NCBI GenBank assembly: GCA_903825395.1
Contig: CAIKAF010000006.1
Span: 1 to 64,000 of the forward strand
DNA length: 64,000 nt
Direction of reading: 5' to 3'
Source: an uncultured Flavobacteriales bacterium
Lineage (GTDB): Bacteria > Bacteroidota > Bacteroidia > CAIKAF01
The translations under genes were made by a program, and so were the position numbers. The notes below the pieces were generated by a model, which worked only from the letters and a program-made list of their open reading frames with translations, made no database searches and was not told the DNA's origin. How positions within the stretch are numbered: the stretch's first letter is position 1; each line of letters opens with the position of its first letter. This document shows positions 45,049 through 53,971 of this stretch, piece by piece.

Positions 45049-47808
45049 ATGGTTCGAATTTGGAAAATTTTTGGTCTATTGCTGGGTATTCCGGGCCTTT
45101 TGACAGGTCAAATATTGGATGTTACACCGGCATTTCCGACACAGCAGGATGTAGTTACCATTCTATATGATGCGACTAAGGGCAATGGAGCCTTAAATGG
45201 GGTATCTCCGGTATATGCCCATGCTGGCTTAATCACACAGGCCAGTACATCTCCGAGCGATTGGAAGCATGTGAAAGGCACATGGGGTTCGGCAGATCCG
45301 ACCGTATTAATGGATAATTTGGGCAACAACATTCACCGCATTGTTATTGATTTGGCTACCTTTTATGGATATCCACAAAACACCATTGTTCAACAGATGG
45401 CCTTTGTATTTAGAAATGCATCTGGCAATGTGGTGGGCAGATCTTCGGATGGGTCAGATATCTATTATCCTGTTTATCCGAACAATGCGGGTTTATTGGG
45501 GCGTTTTTTCAGTCCAGACGGCTTGGCAGTATTGGAGCCGGGCGACACCTTACCTGTTGTAGCAAAGACAAATCAGGCGGCCAATTTAACCTTGTATGAC
45601 AATGGACAGGTCCTGGTTCAGTTGACTGGCATGCAAGAGCTTAACCACACCCTTACAGCCCAAACTCCGGGGAACCACATGTTGGTGTTTGAGGCCGTGC
45701 AGGGGCAAAATACGGTGACAGACACCCTTCATTATGTTGTGGTTGGGAATCCTGTAATAGCTGCTGCCCCAGCAGGGAGCAGCTACGGGTTAACCCTGTT
45801 AAACGATTCTACTGTCCTTTTCAAGCTCTATGCTCCGCATAAACATCATGTATTTGTATTGGGGGATTTCAATCAATTTATTCCGAATGCAAATTACCTA
45901 ATGCATCTAAGTCCGGATAGTACCACTTGGTGGTTGGAGGTTGGGGGCTTAACCCCTCAACAGCGGTATGGGTACCAGTTCTTGTACGATGGGGTATTGC
46001 GCCTGGCTGACCCCTTAAGCACATTGATTGCCGACCCCGCCAATGACGGGAACATTTCAGCCACAATATATCCGAATCCCTACCCCTATCCTACCGGAAA
46101 AACGAGTGGGTTTATCAGTTTATTTCAGACTGGAATGCCTTCGTTTGATTGGCAATATGATTCTGTGGCCATGCCTCAAAACAAAGATTTGATTATTTAT
46201 GAAATATTGGTTCGGGACTTTTTGGCTTCGCACAGCTACCTTGATTTAATTGACACCTTAGATTTCATTCAGCGGCTGGGGGTCAACGCCATTGAATTGA
46301 TGCCTCCTGGCGAATTTGAAAACAACGAAAGTTGGGGATACAACCCTTCCTTTCACATGGCATTAGATAAATACTATGGTACTCCCGAGCACTTTAAGGC
46401 CTTTATCGATGAGTGCCACCGCCGGGGAATCGCCGTCATTTTTGACATCGTTTTGAACCACACATTCGGACAATCGCCGATGGTAAATATGTATTGGGAT
46501 GCGACTCAGAACCGCCCCTCATCGGAGAATCCGTGGTTTAATTCAATTTGTCCACATGAGCCATATTGTTGGGGATTTGATCTTGACCATACCCGGCAGG
46601 CTACCCGAGATTATGTATTGCAGGTGTGCCGATATTGGCTGGAAGAGTATCATTTGGACGGATTTAGATTTGATTATACCAAAGGGTTAACCAACAATGG
46701 AAATGGCTTTGATGCCTTTCGGATTCAATACTTGAAAAATTTAGGAGACTCCTTATGGGCTTTGGATCCTGATGCCTATTTAATTTTAGAACATTGGGCA
46801 GACAATGCAGAAGAAACACAGTTGGCCAATCATGGATTTATGTTGTGGGGCAACTTAACCCACGACTGGCACGATGCCATGATGGGGTATACCGGCAATT
46901 TGAATAATTCGTTGTATACACAAAGGGGTTGGACAAATCCGCATTTGGTGCATTATATTGAAAGTCATGATGAAGAGCGGGGCATGTACCGATGCCTTAA
47001 ATTTGGTGATCAAAGCAATCCGCAGCACAACATTCAAGACACCAGCATTGCATTGGCACGGGCTCAGGCTGCTGCGGCCTTATTTTTAACCATACCGGGG
47101 CCCAAGATGATTTGGCAATTTGGAGAATTGGGGTATGATGTTAGCATTGACGTACCTTGCCGGGTATGCAACAAACCCATTCGGTGGGGGTATCAAAACG
47201 ATGCTAGGCGGCAGGCGCTGTATAACGTATATCGATCGGCCTTATGGGCAAGATCCCAATATAGTGGATTGCAAACCTTAAATGTTGCGGCCACTTTAAA
47301 TGGAGATGTAAAGCGAGTTCGGTTTAATGATAGCCTTATGCCAGCCATTTCTATGGTCAATTTTGATGTGGAGACCCGCATGGCCTACCCTATTTTCCAT
47401 GAGAATGGAGTATGGTACGAGTATTACAGTGGAGATAGCCTGGTGGTTACTGAGCCTATGCAGGCTGTTGAATTCAAAGCGGGGGATTTTAAATTGTTTT
47501 TAAAGCAACGCCTTGTTCCCCCAGTGGAGATTGTACCATTGACGGCAGAGGAATTCAATCATTCTGATGCGGCATGGCATATACATCCAAATCCAGCTCA
47601 GGGATTTATTCATGTGCACCCACATCCCGTTGCTGGAAGTCGGATTGTTCTTCTAGACCTGCATGGTAGAACCATAAAAGAAATTATTGTGCAGGAACAC
47701 AACGAACCGATTTCCATTGAGGAATTGAAGGCTGGACTTTATTTATTGCAATTGATGAGTCCTTCGGGAGAGTTTAAAGGCATGCAAAGGCTTATAATTG
47801 GGGAATAA
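45049..47808 (+). CDS. Secreted GH13 alpha-amylase family protein with T9SS type A domain
   Basis: 919 residues from ATG 45049; a TTG at 45040 is less likely. Signal peptide KIFGLLLGIPGLLTGQ. An N-terminal beta domain (about 25-145) and a CBM48/E-set-like region (FKLYAPHKHHVFVLGDFNQF, about 255-345) precede the (beta/alpha)8 barrel (about 385-760). GH13 motifs: DIVLNHTFG, GFRFDYTKG (nucleophile Asp542), LILEHW (acid/base Glu581) and ESHDEER (Asp641). The C-terminus is a T9SS type A domain (WHIHPNPAQGFIHV ... GLYLLQLMSPSGEFKGMQRL). It should hydrolyse or debranch alpha-glucans at the cell surface or outside. No susCD pair is in the window. Confidence 0.92.
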   Translation: MVRIWKIFGLLLGIPGLLTGQILDVTPAFPTQQDVVTILYDATKGNGALNGVSPVYAHAGLITQASTSPSDWKHVKGTWGSADPTVLMDNLGNNIHRIVIDLATFYGYPQNTIVQQMAFVFRNASGNVVGRSSDGSDIYYPVYPNNAGLLGRFFSPDGLAVLEPGDTLPVVAKTNQAANLTLYDNGQVLVQLTGMQELNHTLTAQTPGNHMLVFEAVQGQNTVTDTLHYVVVGNPVIAAAPAGSSYGLTLLNDSTVLFKLYAPHKHHVFVLGDFNQFIPNANYLMHLSPDSTTWWLEVGGLTPQQRYGYQFLYDGVLRLADPLSTLIADPANDGNISATIYPNPYPYPTGKTSGFISLFQTGMPSFDWQYDSVAMPQNKDLIIYEILVRDFLASHSYLDLIDTLDFIQRLGVNAIELMPPGEFENNESWGYNPSFHMALDKYYGTPEHFKAFIDECHRRGIAVIFDIVLNHTFGQSPMVNMYWDATQNRPSSENPWFNSICPHEPYCWGFDLDHTRQATRDYVLQVCRYWLEEYHLDGFRFDYTKGLTNNGNGFDAFRIQYLKNLGDSLWALDPDAYLILEHWADNAEETQLANHGFMLWGNLTHDWHDAMMGYTGNLNNSLYTQRGWTNPHLVHYIESHDEERGMYRCLKFGDQSNPQHNIQDTSIALARAQAAAALFLTIPGPKMIWQFGELGYDVSIDVPCRVCNKPIRWGYQNDARRQALYNVYRSALWARSQYSGLQTLNVAATLNGDVKRVRFNDSLMPAISMVNFDVETRMAYPIFHENGVWYEYYSGDSLVVTEPMQAVEFKAGDFKLFLKQRLVPPVEIVPLTAEEFNHSDAAWHIHPNPAQGFIHVHPHPVAGSRIVLLDLHGRTIKEIIVQEHNEPISIEELKAGLYLLQLMSPSGEFKGMQRLIIGE

Positions 47809-47864
47809 TTGAAGTGGTAAGAGGAAGGTCTATTATTTTGGGGCGGCTTATTTACGGGGGGCCA

Positions 47865-48007
47865 GGCCCCGGATTGCAGTGGAAAGGACGCCTTGTAGCG
47901 GGCCAACCGTTTGCCGGGCGAGGAGGCTGAGGAACGAAGCCACCACAGCCCGCTAAACGGTAGCCCGCTGCGAGGAGGACTTGCAGCGGAAAGCCGGAAA
48001 AGGCCCC
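47865..48007 (-). repeat. 143-bp palindromic element, copy H (type 2)
   Basis: Near-identical twin of copy G. Arms GCGGGCCAACCGTTT (47898-47912) and AAACGGTAGCCCGC (47955-47968) are complementary. It sits between the convergent amylase and glycosyltransferase genes. Confidence 0.95.
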
Positions 48008-48013
48008 AAAAAA

Positions 48014-49039
48014 TTATAAATCTAACCCTTCGGGACGATTGCGTCCGTACACTTCCCAAGCGTTGTGCAAAAAGCCGGCTCCATATCCCATAAGTTGAGT
48101 GTATGCAGCGCGCACCGCCAGAATTCCGACAAATAGACTGCGTTCCTGAATGCTGGCGTGTACGAGGAGCAACAGGGAATAGAAGCCGCTGCCCAGCATC
48201 ATCATTAACAAGAGCTTAGGGAAAAACAGGGCGGGGATAAAGGCCAGGTGAAAGAGCAAAAAAGCTGCGGGGAAAACATGTGTGGCTTTCAACTGCCCTT
48301 TGTGAGCCAGATGCAGATGAATTCGGGCGGCGCCAAATCGATACACTTGACGGTAAAACGCATTAAAATCGGTGCGGCGCTTATGAAAAACCTTGGCCTT
48401 AGGAATGAGGGCAGACTTTGCGCCCGCCGCAATTAAGCGCATGCTTAAATCAATGTCTTCTCCGCATTTTAAGGTAGAATATCCGCCCACGGACTGAAAC
48501 CAATCGCGATGCACTCCCATGTTGAATCCGCGGGGATGGAAAACGCCCAAACGGGTCTTTTTGCCTCGGATACCACCTGTAGTGAATAAGCCAGTCATGG
48601 AGTAGGATATGGCGCGTTGTATTGGGGTAAATGAGGGATGTGCCGCGTCGGGACCGCCGAAGATCTGAAGTTCTTGTTTCTTCAGTTCATTGGATATGGT
48701 GGTCAAATAATCGGGTGGAATAAGGCAATCTGAATCTAGGAAAATAAAATACTGCCCACGGGCTACGGCGGCGGCGGCATTTCTGGCCGCGGATACGGGA
48801 AGTCCGGATTCGTATAGAAAAGTTAGGTCTAAATTGCCGCGGTGGTTTCGGGCAATTTCAGACAGCGATTGATGAGGGGTACCATCGGCGAGAATCACCT
48901 CAAAATTTGAATAGGACTGACTTTGCAGAGAATCCAGAAATTCGGCCACTTCATCGGGCCGCCGAAAGGTGGGCGAAATGAGTGAAAAATCAATGTTTTC
49001 TCGTTGCCCTTCGTGGAACACCAGTAGGTGCTCAGACAT
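48014..49039 (-). CDS. Family 2 glycosyltransferase
   Basis: 341 residues. GT-A domain in the first ~230: FSLISPTFRRPDEVAEFL, the DXD-like YFIFLDSDCLIPPDYL, and a later GEDIDLSMRLIAAG (catalytic-base region ED). Two or three hydrophobic segments follow (FPAAFLLFHLAFIPALFF, LLLMMMLGSGFYSLLLL). It is probably a membrane-associated enzyme of surface glycan assembly. It overlaps the upstream GT2 gene by 8 bp, so the two form an operon. Sugar specificity is unknown. Confidence 0.88.
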   Translation of the reverse strand: MSEHLLVFHEGQRENIDFSLISPTFRRPDEVAEFLDSLQSQSYSNFEVILADGTPHQSLSEIARNHRGNLDLTFLYESGLPVSAARNAAAAVARGQYFIFLDSDCLIPPDYLTTISNELKKQELQIFGGPDAAHPSFTPIQRAISYSMTGLFTTGGIRGKKTRLGVFHPRGFNMGVHRDWFQSVGGYSTLKCGEDIDLSMRLIAAGAKSALIPKAKVFHKRRTDFNAFYRQVYRFGAARIHLHLAHKGQLKATHVFPAAFLLFHLAFIPALFFPKLLLMMMLGSGFYSLLLLVHASIQERSLFVGILAVRAAYTQLMGYGAGFLHNAWEVYGRNRPEGLDL

Positions 49040-50000
49040 CGGTTTGCGCTTTTAAGTGATACTTGTTGCGATCGGGGGCATTGCGCGAGACCAATTCGGC
49101 TACGAAACCTGCCAGAAAAAACTGTGTGCCTAAAATCATGCTGAGCAATCCCAGATAAAACAGAGGATTTTGAGTCACCAGAGCGGCCCGTTCATCTAGG
49201 TAATAGGTGATGTAGAGCTTTTGAGCGATAATCCAGAGGGCTAAAAAACCACCTGCCTTGAACATAATCAGGCCAAGAAGGCCGAAAAAGTGCATCGGTT
49301 TTTTGGAGAATCGGGAAACGAACGTGATGGATAGTAAATCGAGGAAGCCATTGATAAAGCGTTCCAATCCAAATTTAGAACTGCCGTATTTGCGGGCCTG
49401 GTGTTGAACGACCTGTTCGCCGATGTTGGTGTAGCCGGCCCATTTGGCCAAGACTGGAATATAGCGGTGCATTTCACCGTACACTTCAATGCTTTTTACC
49501 ACATCGAAGCGATATGCTTTCAGGCCGCAATTAAAATCGTGCAAATGAATCCCGCTTAATTTACGGGTAGCCCAATTGAACACCTTGGTTGGGATTGTTT
49601 TTGATAATGGGTCGTATCGTTTCTTCTTCCATCCAGAGATCAAGTCAAACCCTTCGTCCATAATTTTGGCATACAAGGCTGGGATTTCTTCCGGGCTATC
49701 TTGCAAATCGGCATCCATGGTAATAACAACCTGCCCTCTGCAGGCTTCGAAGCCAACGTTCAAGGCAGCGGATTTTCCATAGTTTCGGCGAAACGAAAAC
49801 CCACGAAGCGAAGGGAACTTGGTTTTTAATTCAGTAATTATTTTCCATGAAGCATCTTTTGAACCATCGTCTATCATGATAACCTCATAGTTCCAGCCCT
49901 TGCTTTTCATAACCCTGTCTATCCATGCTATCAATTCTGGCAGAGATTCTTCCTCGTTATACAGAGGGATGACGATAGAAATATCAAGAGTGGGTTCCAT
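49032..50000 (-). CDS. Family 2 glycosyltransferase, polyprenyl-phosphate type
   Basis: 322 residues. GT2 domain: DISIVIPLYNEEESLPEL, VIMIDDGSKDASW, ITMDADLQDSPEEIP, FDLISGWKKKRYDP and DFNCGLKAYRFDV. Two membrane helices close the protein. This layout matches the DPM1/GtrB/ArnC-like group that loads a sugar onto undecaprenyl phosphate. It is the first gene of a two-gene operon with the next glycosyltransferase (8-bp overlap). Confidence 0.9.
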   Translation of the reverse strand: MEPTLDISIVIPLYNEEESLPELIAWIDRVMKSKGWNYEVIMIDDGSKDASWKIITELKTKFPSLRGFSFRRNYGKSAALNVGFEACRGQVVITMDADLQDSPEEIPALYAKIMDEGFDLISGWKKKRYDPLSKTIPTKVFNWATRKLSGIHLHDFNCGLKAYRFDVVKSIEVYGEMHRYIPVLAKWAGYTNIGEQVVQHQARKYGSSKFGLERFINGFLDLLSITFVSRFSKKPMHFFGLLGLIMFKAGGFLALWIIAQKLYITYYLDERAALVTQNPLFYLGLLSMILGTQFFLAGFVAELVSRNAPDRNKYHLKAQTDV

Positions 50001-50036
50001 GTTGCATTACCTAATCGAATGTAAAAGTAGGTAAGT

Positions 50037-53000
50037 TTAGCGAATCAGGTGAACTCGACCCACGGCGCTGTGGTATTTATTCCAAATGTCTTTTACCTCT
50101 ACCTTAAAAACATAAACACCCTGCATTACGGGCTGATAGGTTTCATGGTGGTCGCCATTCCAGCCTTTTTGTTGGTCGGTCGATTGAAAAAGCAGAACGC
50201 CCCAGCGGTCGAACACCGACATTTCAAAATCTGAAATTCCCACTCCTTTTACCCCAAACATATCATTGATTCCATCGCCATTTGGGGTAAAGGCATTGGG
50301 TATATACAGGCTATATTCAGGCGCGACGCGGTAGCAGGCTGTAGCTGAATCGATGCAACCATAATCGGTAGAAAGCACCAATTGAATGCAGTGGGTACCC
50401 GTATCTGTGGTTGAAAAAGAGAAGCTGGGCTCTGTTTGAATGCTACCATCGGGCAGAAAGTACATGTACTGAGTTCCGATTTGGCTGCTGTTGGTGATGG
50501 TAACTTCAGGTACAGCATTTGACACTTGCTGTGGGGAAATTCCAAAGGAGGCAATGGGATTTGGGTATACCTGTACAATAGCAGGAACGGCGGAACTGGC
50601 CGAACAGCCATCGCTGCTGATTACGGTCAGGTGAATTTGGTGGGTACCAGAACTATTGAAGCACTGAAGTGGCTGTGCATCTGCCGAAAACGATTGTCCG
50701 TTGTCTTGCCAATCCCAAGAGGCGATGGTGGCATTTTGGACCGTACTTAAGTCGGTGAATTGGACGCAGACAGGACTACATCCTTCGGATTGCATTGGGC
50801 TGAAAGCCACCTGAGGCACATCAAACAAGGTAAGCGTTTGGGTGGCTGTATTGCTGCAGCCAAAATTGGTGGTAATTGTTTGAGTGAGTGTCCAAGGTCC
50901 TATAGAGGGGTAGATGAATTGAACGTTTCCTGTACCGTTGGTTGTTGTGCCGTTTCCTAATTGAAGGAAAGCCTGAAGAATTGTTCCATAGGCATTGGAA
51001 GGCGAATTGGCAATGGTTACGGGTTGGCCAAGACAAACAGGGTTAACTGTAAACTGAGCTTGAGGGATAGAACCGGCTAAGGCTGAGGCTCCTGCGTTGG
51101 CCGTGCATCCTTGCGCATCTGTAACGGTAACAGAAAGCGCATTTTGTCCTTGAACGGCAGTAAGTCCAAAGGAAGATGTGGTTGCGCCGTTGCTCCAGAG
51201 ATAGGAATAATTTGGAGTTCCGCCTGAAACTTGAGTGGTGAGGCTAAAGGACTGACCCACACAAAGAGAATCGTCAAATGGGGCAAACTGAACTTGGAGT
51301 ACAGGGGGCTGGGTTATAATTGCGAGTGCAGAATCTACGCAACCTTGGGCATCGGTAATAACAACAGAATAAGAACCTGCTGTAAGATTGGTGGCTGAGG
51401 TTGCCGTACTTCCGTTGGACCATTGATAGGTGTATGGTGGCGTAGCTCCTGAGGCGGTTATGCTTGCCTGTCCATTGTTCTGTCCGAAGCAGGCAACGTG
51501 TTGAAGTGCTGGGGCGGACAAGCTTAATGCGGTGGGTTGCGTGAGTTGTACGTTGCCGGTATCGGCACATCCGTTTGAATCGGTAACGATGCAGGCGTAA
51601 TTTCCGGCGGCAAGGTTAATGGCTGTGGACTGATTCCCGCCTGTGGGAATCCATTGATAGCTCAGGCTTCCTGTTCCTCCGCTGGCTTGGAAGGAGGCAT
51701 TGCCGTTTGAAAATCCAAAACAGCTGGGCATTTGTGCGGTTGAGAACTGGATATTCAGCTGCGGAGGATTGGCCACCACTACTGATCCAGCGGCAGTACA
51801 ACCATTTGCATCGGTTGCAGTAACGGTGTATGTTCCAAGACCGGCGGATCCAAAATTTGGGCCTGTTTGCCCGTTATTCCAAACATAGGAATAAGGAGCC
51901 ACGCCTCCTTGGGCTGAGGCCTGAAGAACCGCATTGGTATCGCCGTGGCATAATGGGCCTGAAAGCATTTGGGCATTTGCTTGCAACACATTCGGCTGAG
52001 TAACTGTGAATGTATTGGTTTGAGTACAGTTGTTTTGGTCGGTTACCGTTAGCTGATATTGACCGGCCGTTAAGCCTGTCGGATTTAGTGTATTTCCTTG
52101 ATTGGGCACCCAGTTGTAGGAATATGCAGGGACTCCGCCAGATACCTGGACAGAAAGACTACCATTGGCTCCTCCGAAACAGAAAACCGGTTGCATTTGT
52201 TGAAGCACAGGCACAATGGCAGGAGGCTGAGTTAGGGTTCGGGTTGCAATAGCAGTACAGCCGCGGGAATCGGTTACCGTTAGCGTGTGGGTTCCGGCAG
52301 ACAAATTTGATGGATTTGATACCGTAGAACCGCTTGGAGCCCAAGAATAGGAATAGGGGGGAGTTCCTCCGCCCACCATGGCGCTTGCCGTACCATTTCC
52401 TGAATTAAAGCAGGTAAGATGGGTAAAGCTGGGTATTCCCGCTGAAAGTAGACTGGGTTGAGATAGGGGGAAACTCACATTGACCATACATCCGTTGGCA
52501 TCTGTCACCAAGAGGCTATGGTTGCCCACGCCTAAATTTGTGGCTTGTGCAGTCGTTTGTCCTGTTGGGCTCCAATAGTAGGAATACGGGGGAGTCCCGC
52601 CGGACACATTTGAGGACAGGGAGCCATTGGTATTTCCAAAGCAACTGGGCTGTACGGGGTTGGAAATTCCACCGACCAATTGAGCTGGTTGGGTGAGTTG
52701 ATGTTGAGCTTGCACCAAGCAGCCCATGGCGTCAGTAACATTTAATGTATATACTTGATTGGCATAGGCATTAAATAAAGTTTGCCCGTTGCCGCCGGGG
52801 GTCCAGCTGAATGAATATGGTGGGGTACCTCCGGAAGCGGTTCCAGTGATGGTCCCGGTATTGGTTCCGAAGCACAATACGGGGGTAGAAGAGGCAATAT
52901 TTCCCGTTAATGCGGGTGGTTCTGAAAGAACAATTGAATCAGAGATTGTACAACCAGCGGCATCTGTTACTGTGACAACGTGCGTGCCGGCACTAAGACC

Positions 53001-53957
53001 GGCGGGATTAAACACATTCAATCCGGAGGGACTCCATTGGTATGTGTACGGAGGAGTTCCTCCCATAGCCACCACATTGGCTGAACCATTATTTTGACCA
53101 AAGCAAGATACGTTAACACCGGTAACATTAGTGGTAAGAGCGGTAGGGCCACCAACGGTAGTTGTACTACTGGCCTGTTGTCCGGCATTATCTGTAACTG
53201 TTACCGTGTATGATCCCTGACATAAATTGGAAATGGTAGGAGTTGTTTGACCGCCGGGCGCCCAAGAATAGGTGTAGGGTGGAACCCCTTGGGTTACATT
53301 TGCTGTTGCTGTTCCGTTGCATGAACCTGGACAAGATTCATTGGTGGAGGAGGTAGAAACTAAAGCCGGCTGAATACAGGTGAAATTATCAATCATAATA
53401 TTGATATAGCCCGTGCATGAACCTGTAAAATAGGGGGCAAATGAAATATAACAACAATTTTGAGTTGGAGTAAATGTGAACGTATACGTTACCCAATTTG
53501 TATGAGTAATTGGTCCGGAAACAAGAAGTGTTTCTGAAATAGCGCATGAAGAATTTCCACCATACATGGCAAAACTACTTGGGCAATTTCCTGGGCCAGC
53601 CGTATTGTAAATGGGAGAATGAGCTAAATCGACGGTAATCACGTAGGTAGTACCTGCTTGCAGACAGGGATTCAATAATTGAGTCATTCCTTCCTTGTAT
53701 CCATTTGGGCTTTGACCCGAATGGAGAAAACTGACATAGGTATTTCCATTGGATGCGGGCTGTGTAAATCCCCAGTTTCCTGGCTGTGTATCGGGCGAGC
53801 CATAGCAGGCCTGCCAGGGGCTTGGAACTTGATGCGGAACTGTTGGCCCCTCCAATGAAGGATTGGTATAACAACTCGTTTGGCTAAATGTAAACGATGG
53901 ATTTCCCAATAAAAGCAGGGCCAATAGACATGTAAAATAAAAAATCCGATTAGCCAT
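50037..53957 (-). CDS. Giant SprB-repeat surface protein with T9SS type B (gliding motility-associated) domain
   Basis: 1306 residues. Signal peptide ending FTFSQ, then a ~180-residue Cys-rich N-terminal domain. About ten SprB-type repeats of ~70 residues follow (C-F-x-x-x-N-G, GGTPPYSYxW, LxAGxxxxTVTDxxGC), then two PKD-like regions. The C-terminal type B sorting domain reads YIPNAFTPNGDGINDMFGV ... DRWG ... GVYVFKVEVKD. Proteins of this kind are exported by T9SS and serve as surface adhesins or are released. It is followed 15 bp upstream by a paralogue with the same N-terminal domain. DNA in this gene is internally repetitive. Confidence 0.93.
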   Translation of the reverse strand: MANRIFYFTCLLALLLLGNPSFTFSQTSCYTNPSLEGPTVPHQVPSPWQACYGSPDTQPGNWGFTQPASNGNTYVSFLHSGQSPNGYKEGMTQLLNPCLQAGTTYVITVDLAHSPIYNTAGPGNCPSSFAMYGGNSSCAISETLLVSGPITHTNWVTYTFTFTPTQNCCYISFAPYFTGSCTGYINIMIDNFTCIQPALVSTSSTNESCPGSCNGTATANVTQGVPPYTYSWAPGGQTTPTISNLCQGSYTVTVTDNAGQQASSTTTVGGPTALTTNVTGVNVSCFGQNNGSANVVAMGGTPPYTYQWSPSGLNVFNPAGLSAGTHVVTVTDAAGCTISDSIVLSEPPALTGNIASSTPVLCFGTNTGTITGTASGGTPPYSFSWTPGGNGQTLFNAYANQVYTLNVTDAMGCLVQAQHQLTQPAQLVGGISNPVQPSCFGNTNGSLSSNVSGGTPPYSYYWSPTGQTTAQATNLGVGNHSLLVTDANGCMVNVSFPLSQPSLLSAGIPSFTHLTCFNSGNGTASAMVGGGTPPYSYSWAPSGSTVSNPSNLSAGTHTLTVTDSRGCTAIATRTLTQPPAIVPVLQQMQPVFCFGGANGSLSVQVSGGVPAYSYNWVPNQGNTLNPTGLTAGQYQLTVTDQNNCTQTNTFTVTQPNVLQANAQMLSGPLCHGDTNAVLQASAQGGVAPYSYVWNNGQTGPNFGSAGLGTYTVTATDANGCTAAGSVVVANPPQLNIQFSTAQMPSCFGFSNGNASFQASGGTGSLSYQWIPTGGNQSTAINLAAGNYACIVTDSNGCADTGNVQLTQPTALSLSAPALQHVACFGQNNGQASITASGATPPYTYQWSNGSTATSATNLTAGSYSVVITDAQGCVDSALAIITQPPVLQVQFAPFDDSLCVGQSFSLTTQVSGGTPNYSYLWSNGATTSSFGLTAVQGQNALSVTVTDAQGCTANAGASALAGSIPQAQFTVNPVCLGQPVTIANSPSNAYGTILQAFLQLGNGTTTNGTGNVQFIYPSIGPWTLTQTITTNFGCSNTATQTLTLFDVPQVAFSPMQSEGCSPVCVQFTDLSTVQNATIASWDWQDNGQSFSADAQPLQCFNSSGTHQIHLTVISSDGCSASSAVPAIVQVYPNPIASFGISPQQVSNAVPEVTITNSSQIGTQYMYFLPDGSIQTEPSFSFSTTDTGTHCIQLVLSTDYGCIDSATACYRVAPEYSLYIPNAFTPNGDGINDMFGVKGVGISDFEMSVFDRWGVLLFQSTDQQKGWNGDHHETYQPVMQGVYVFKVEVKDIWNKYHSAVGRVHLIR

Positions 53958-53971
53958 GATGTCAGGTATTT

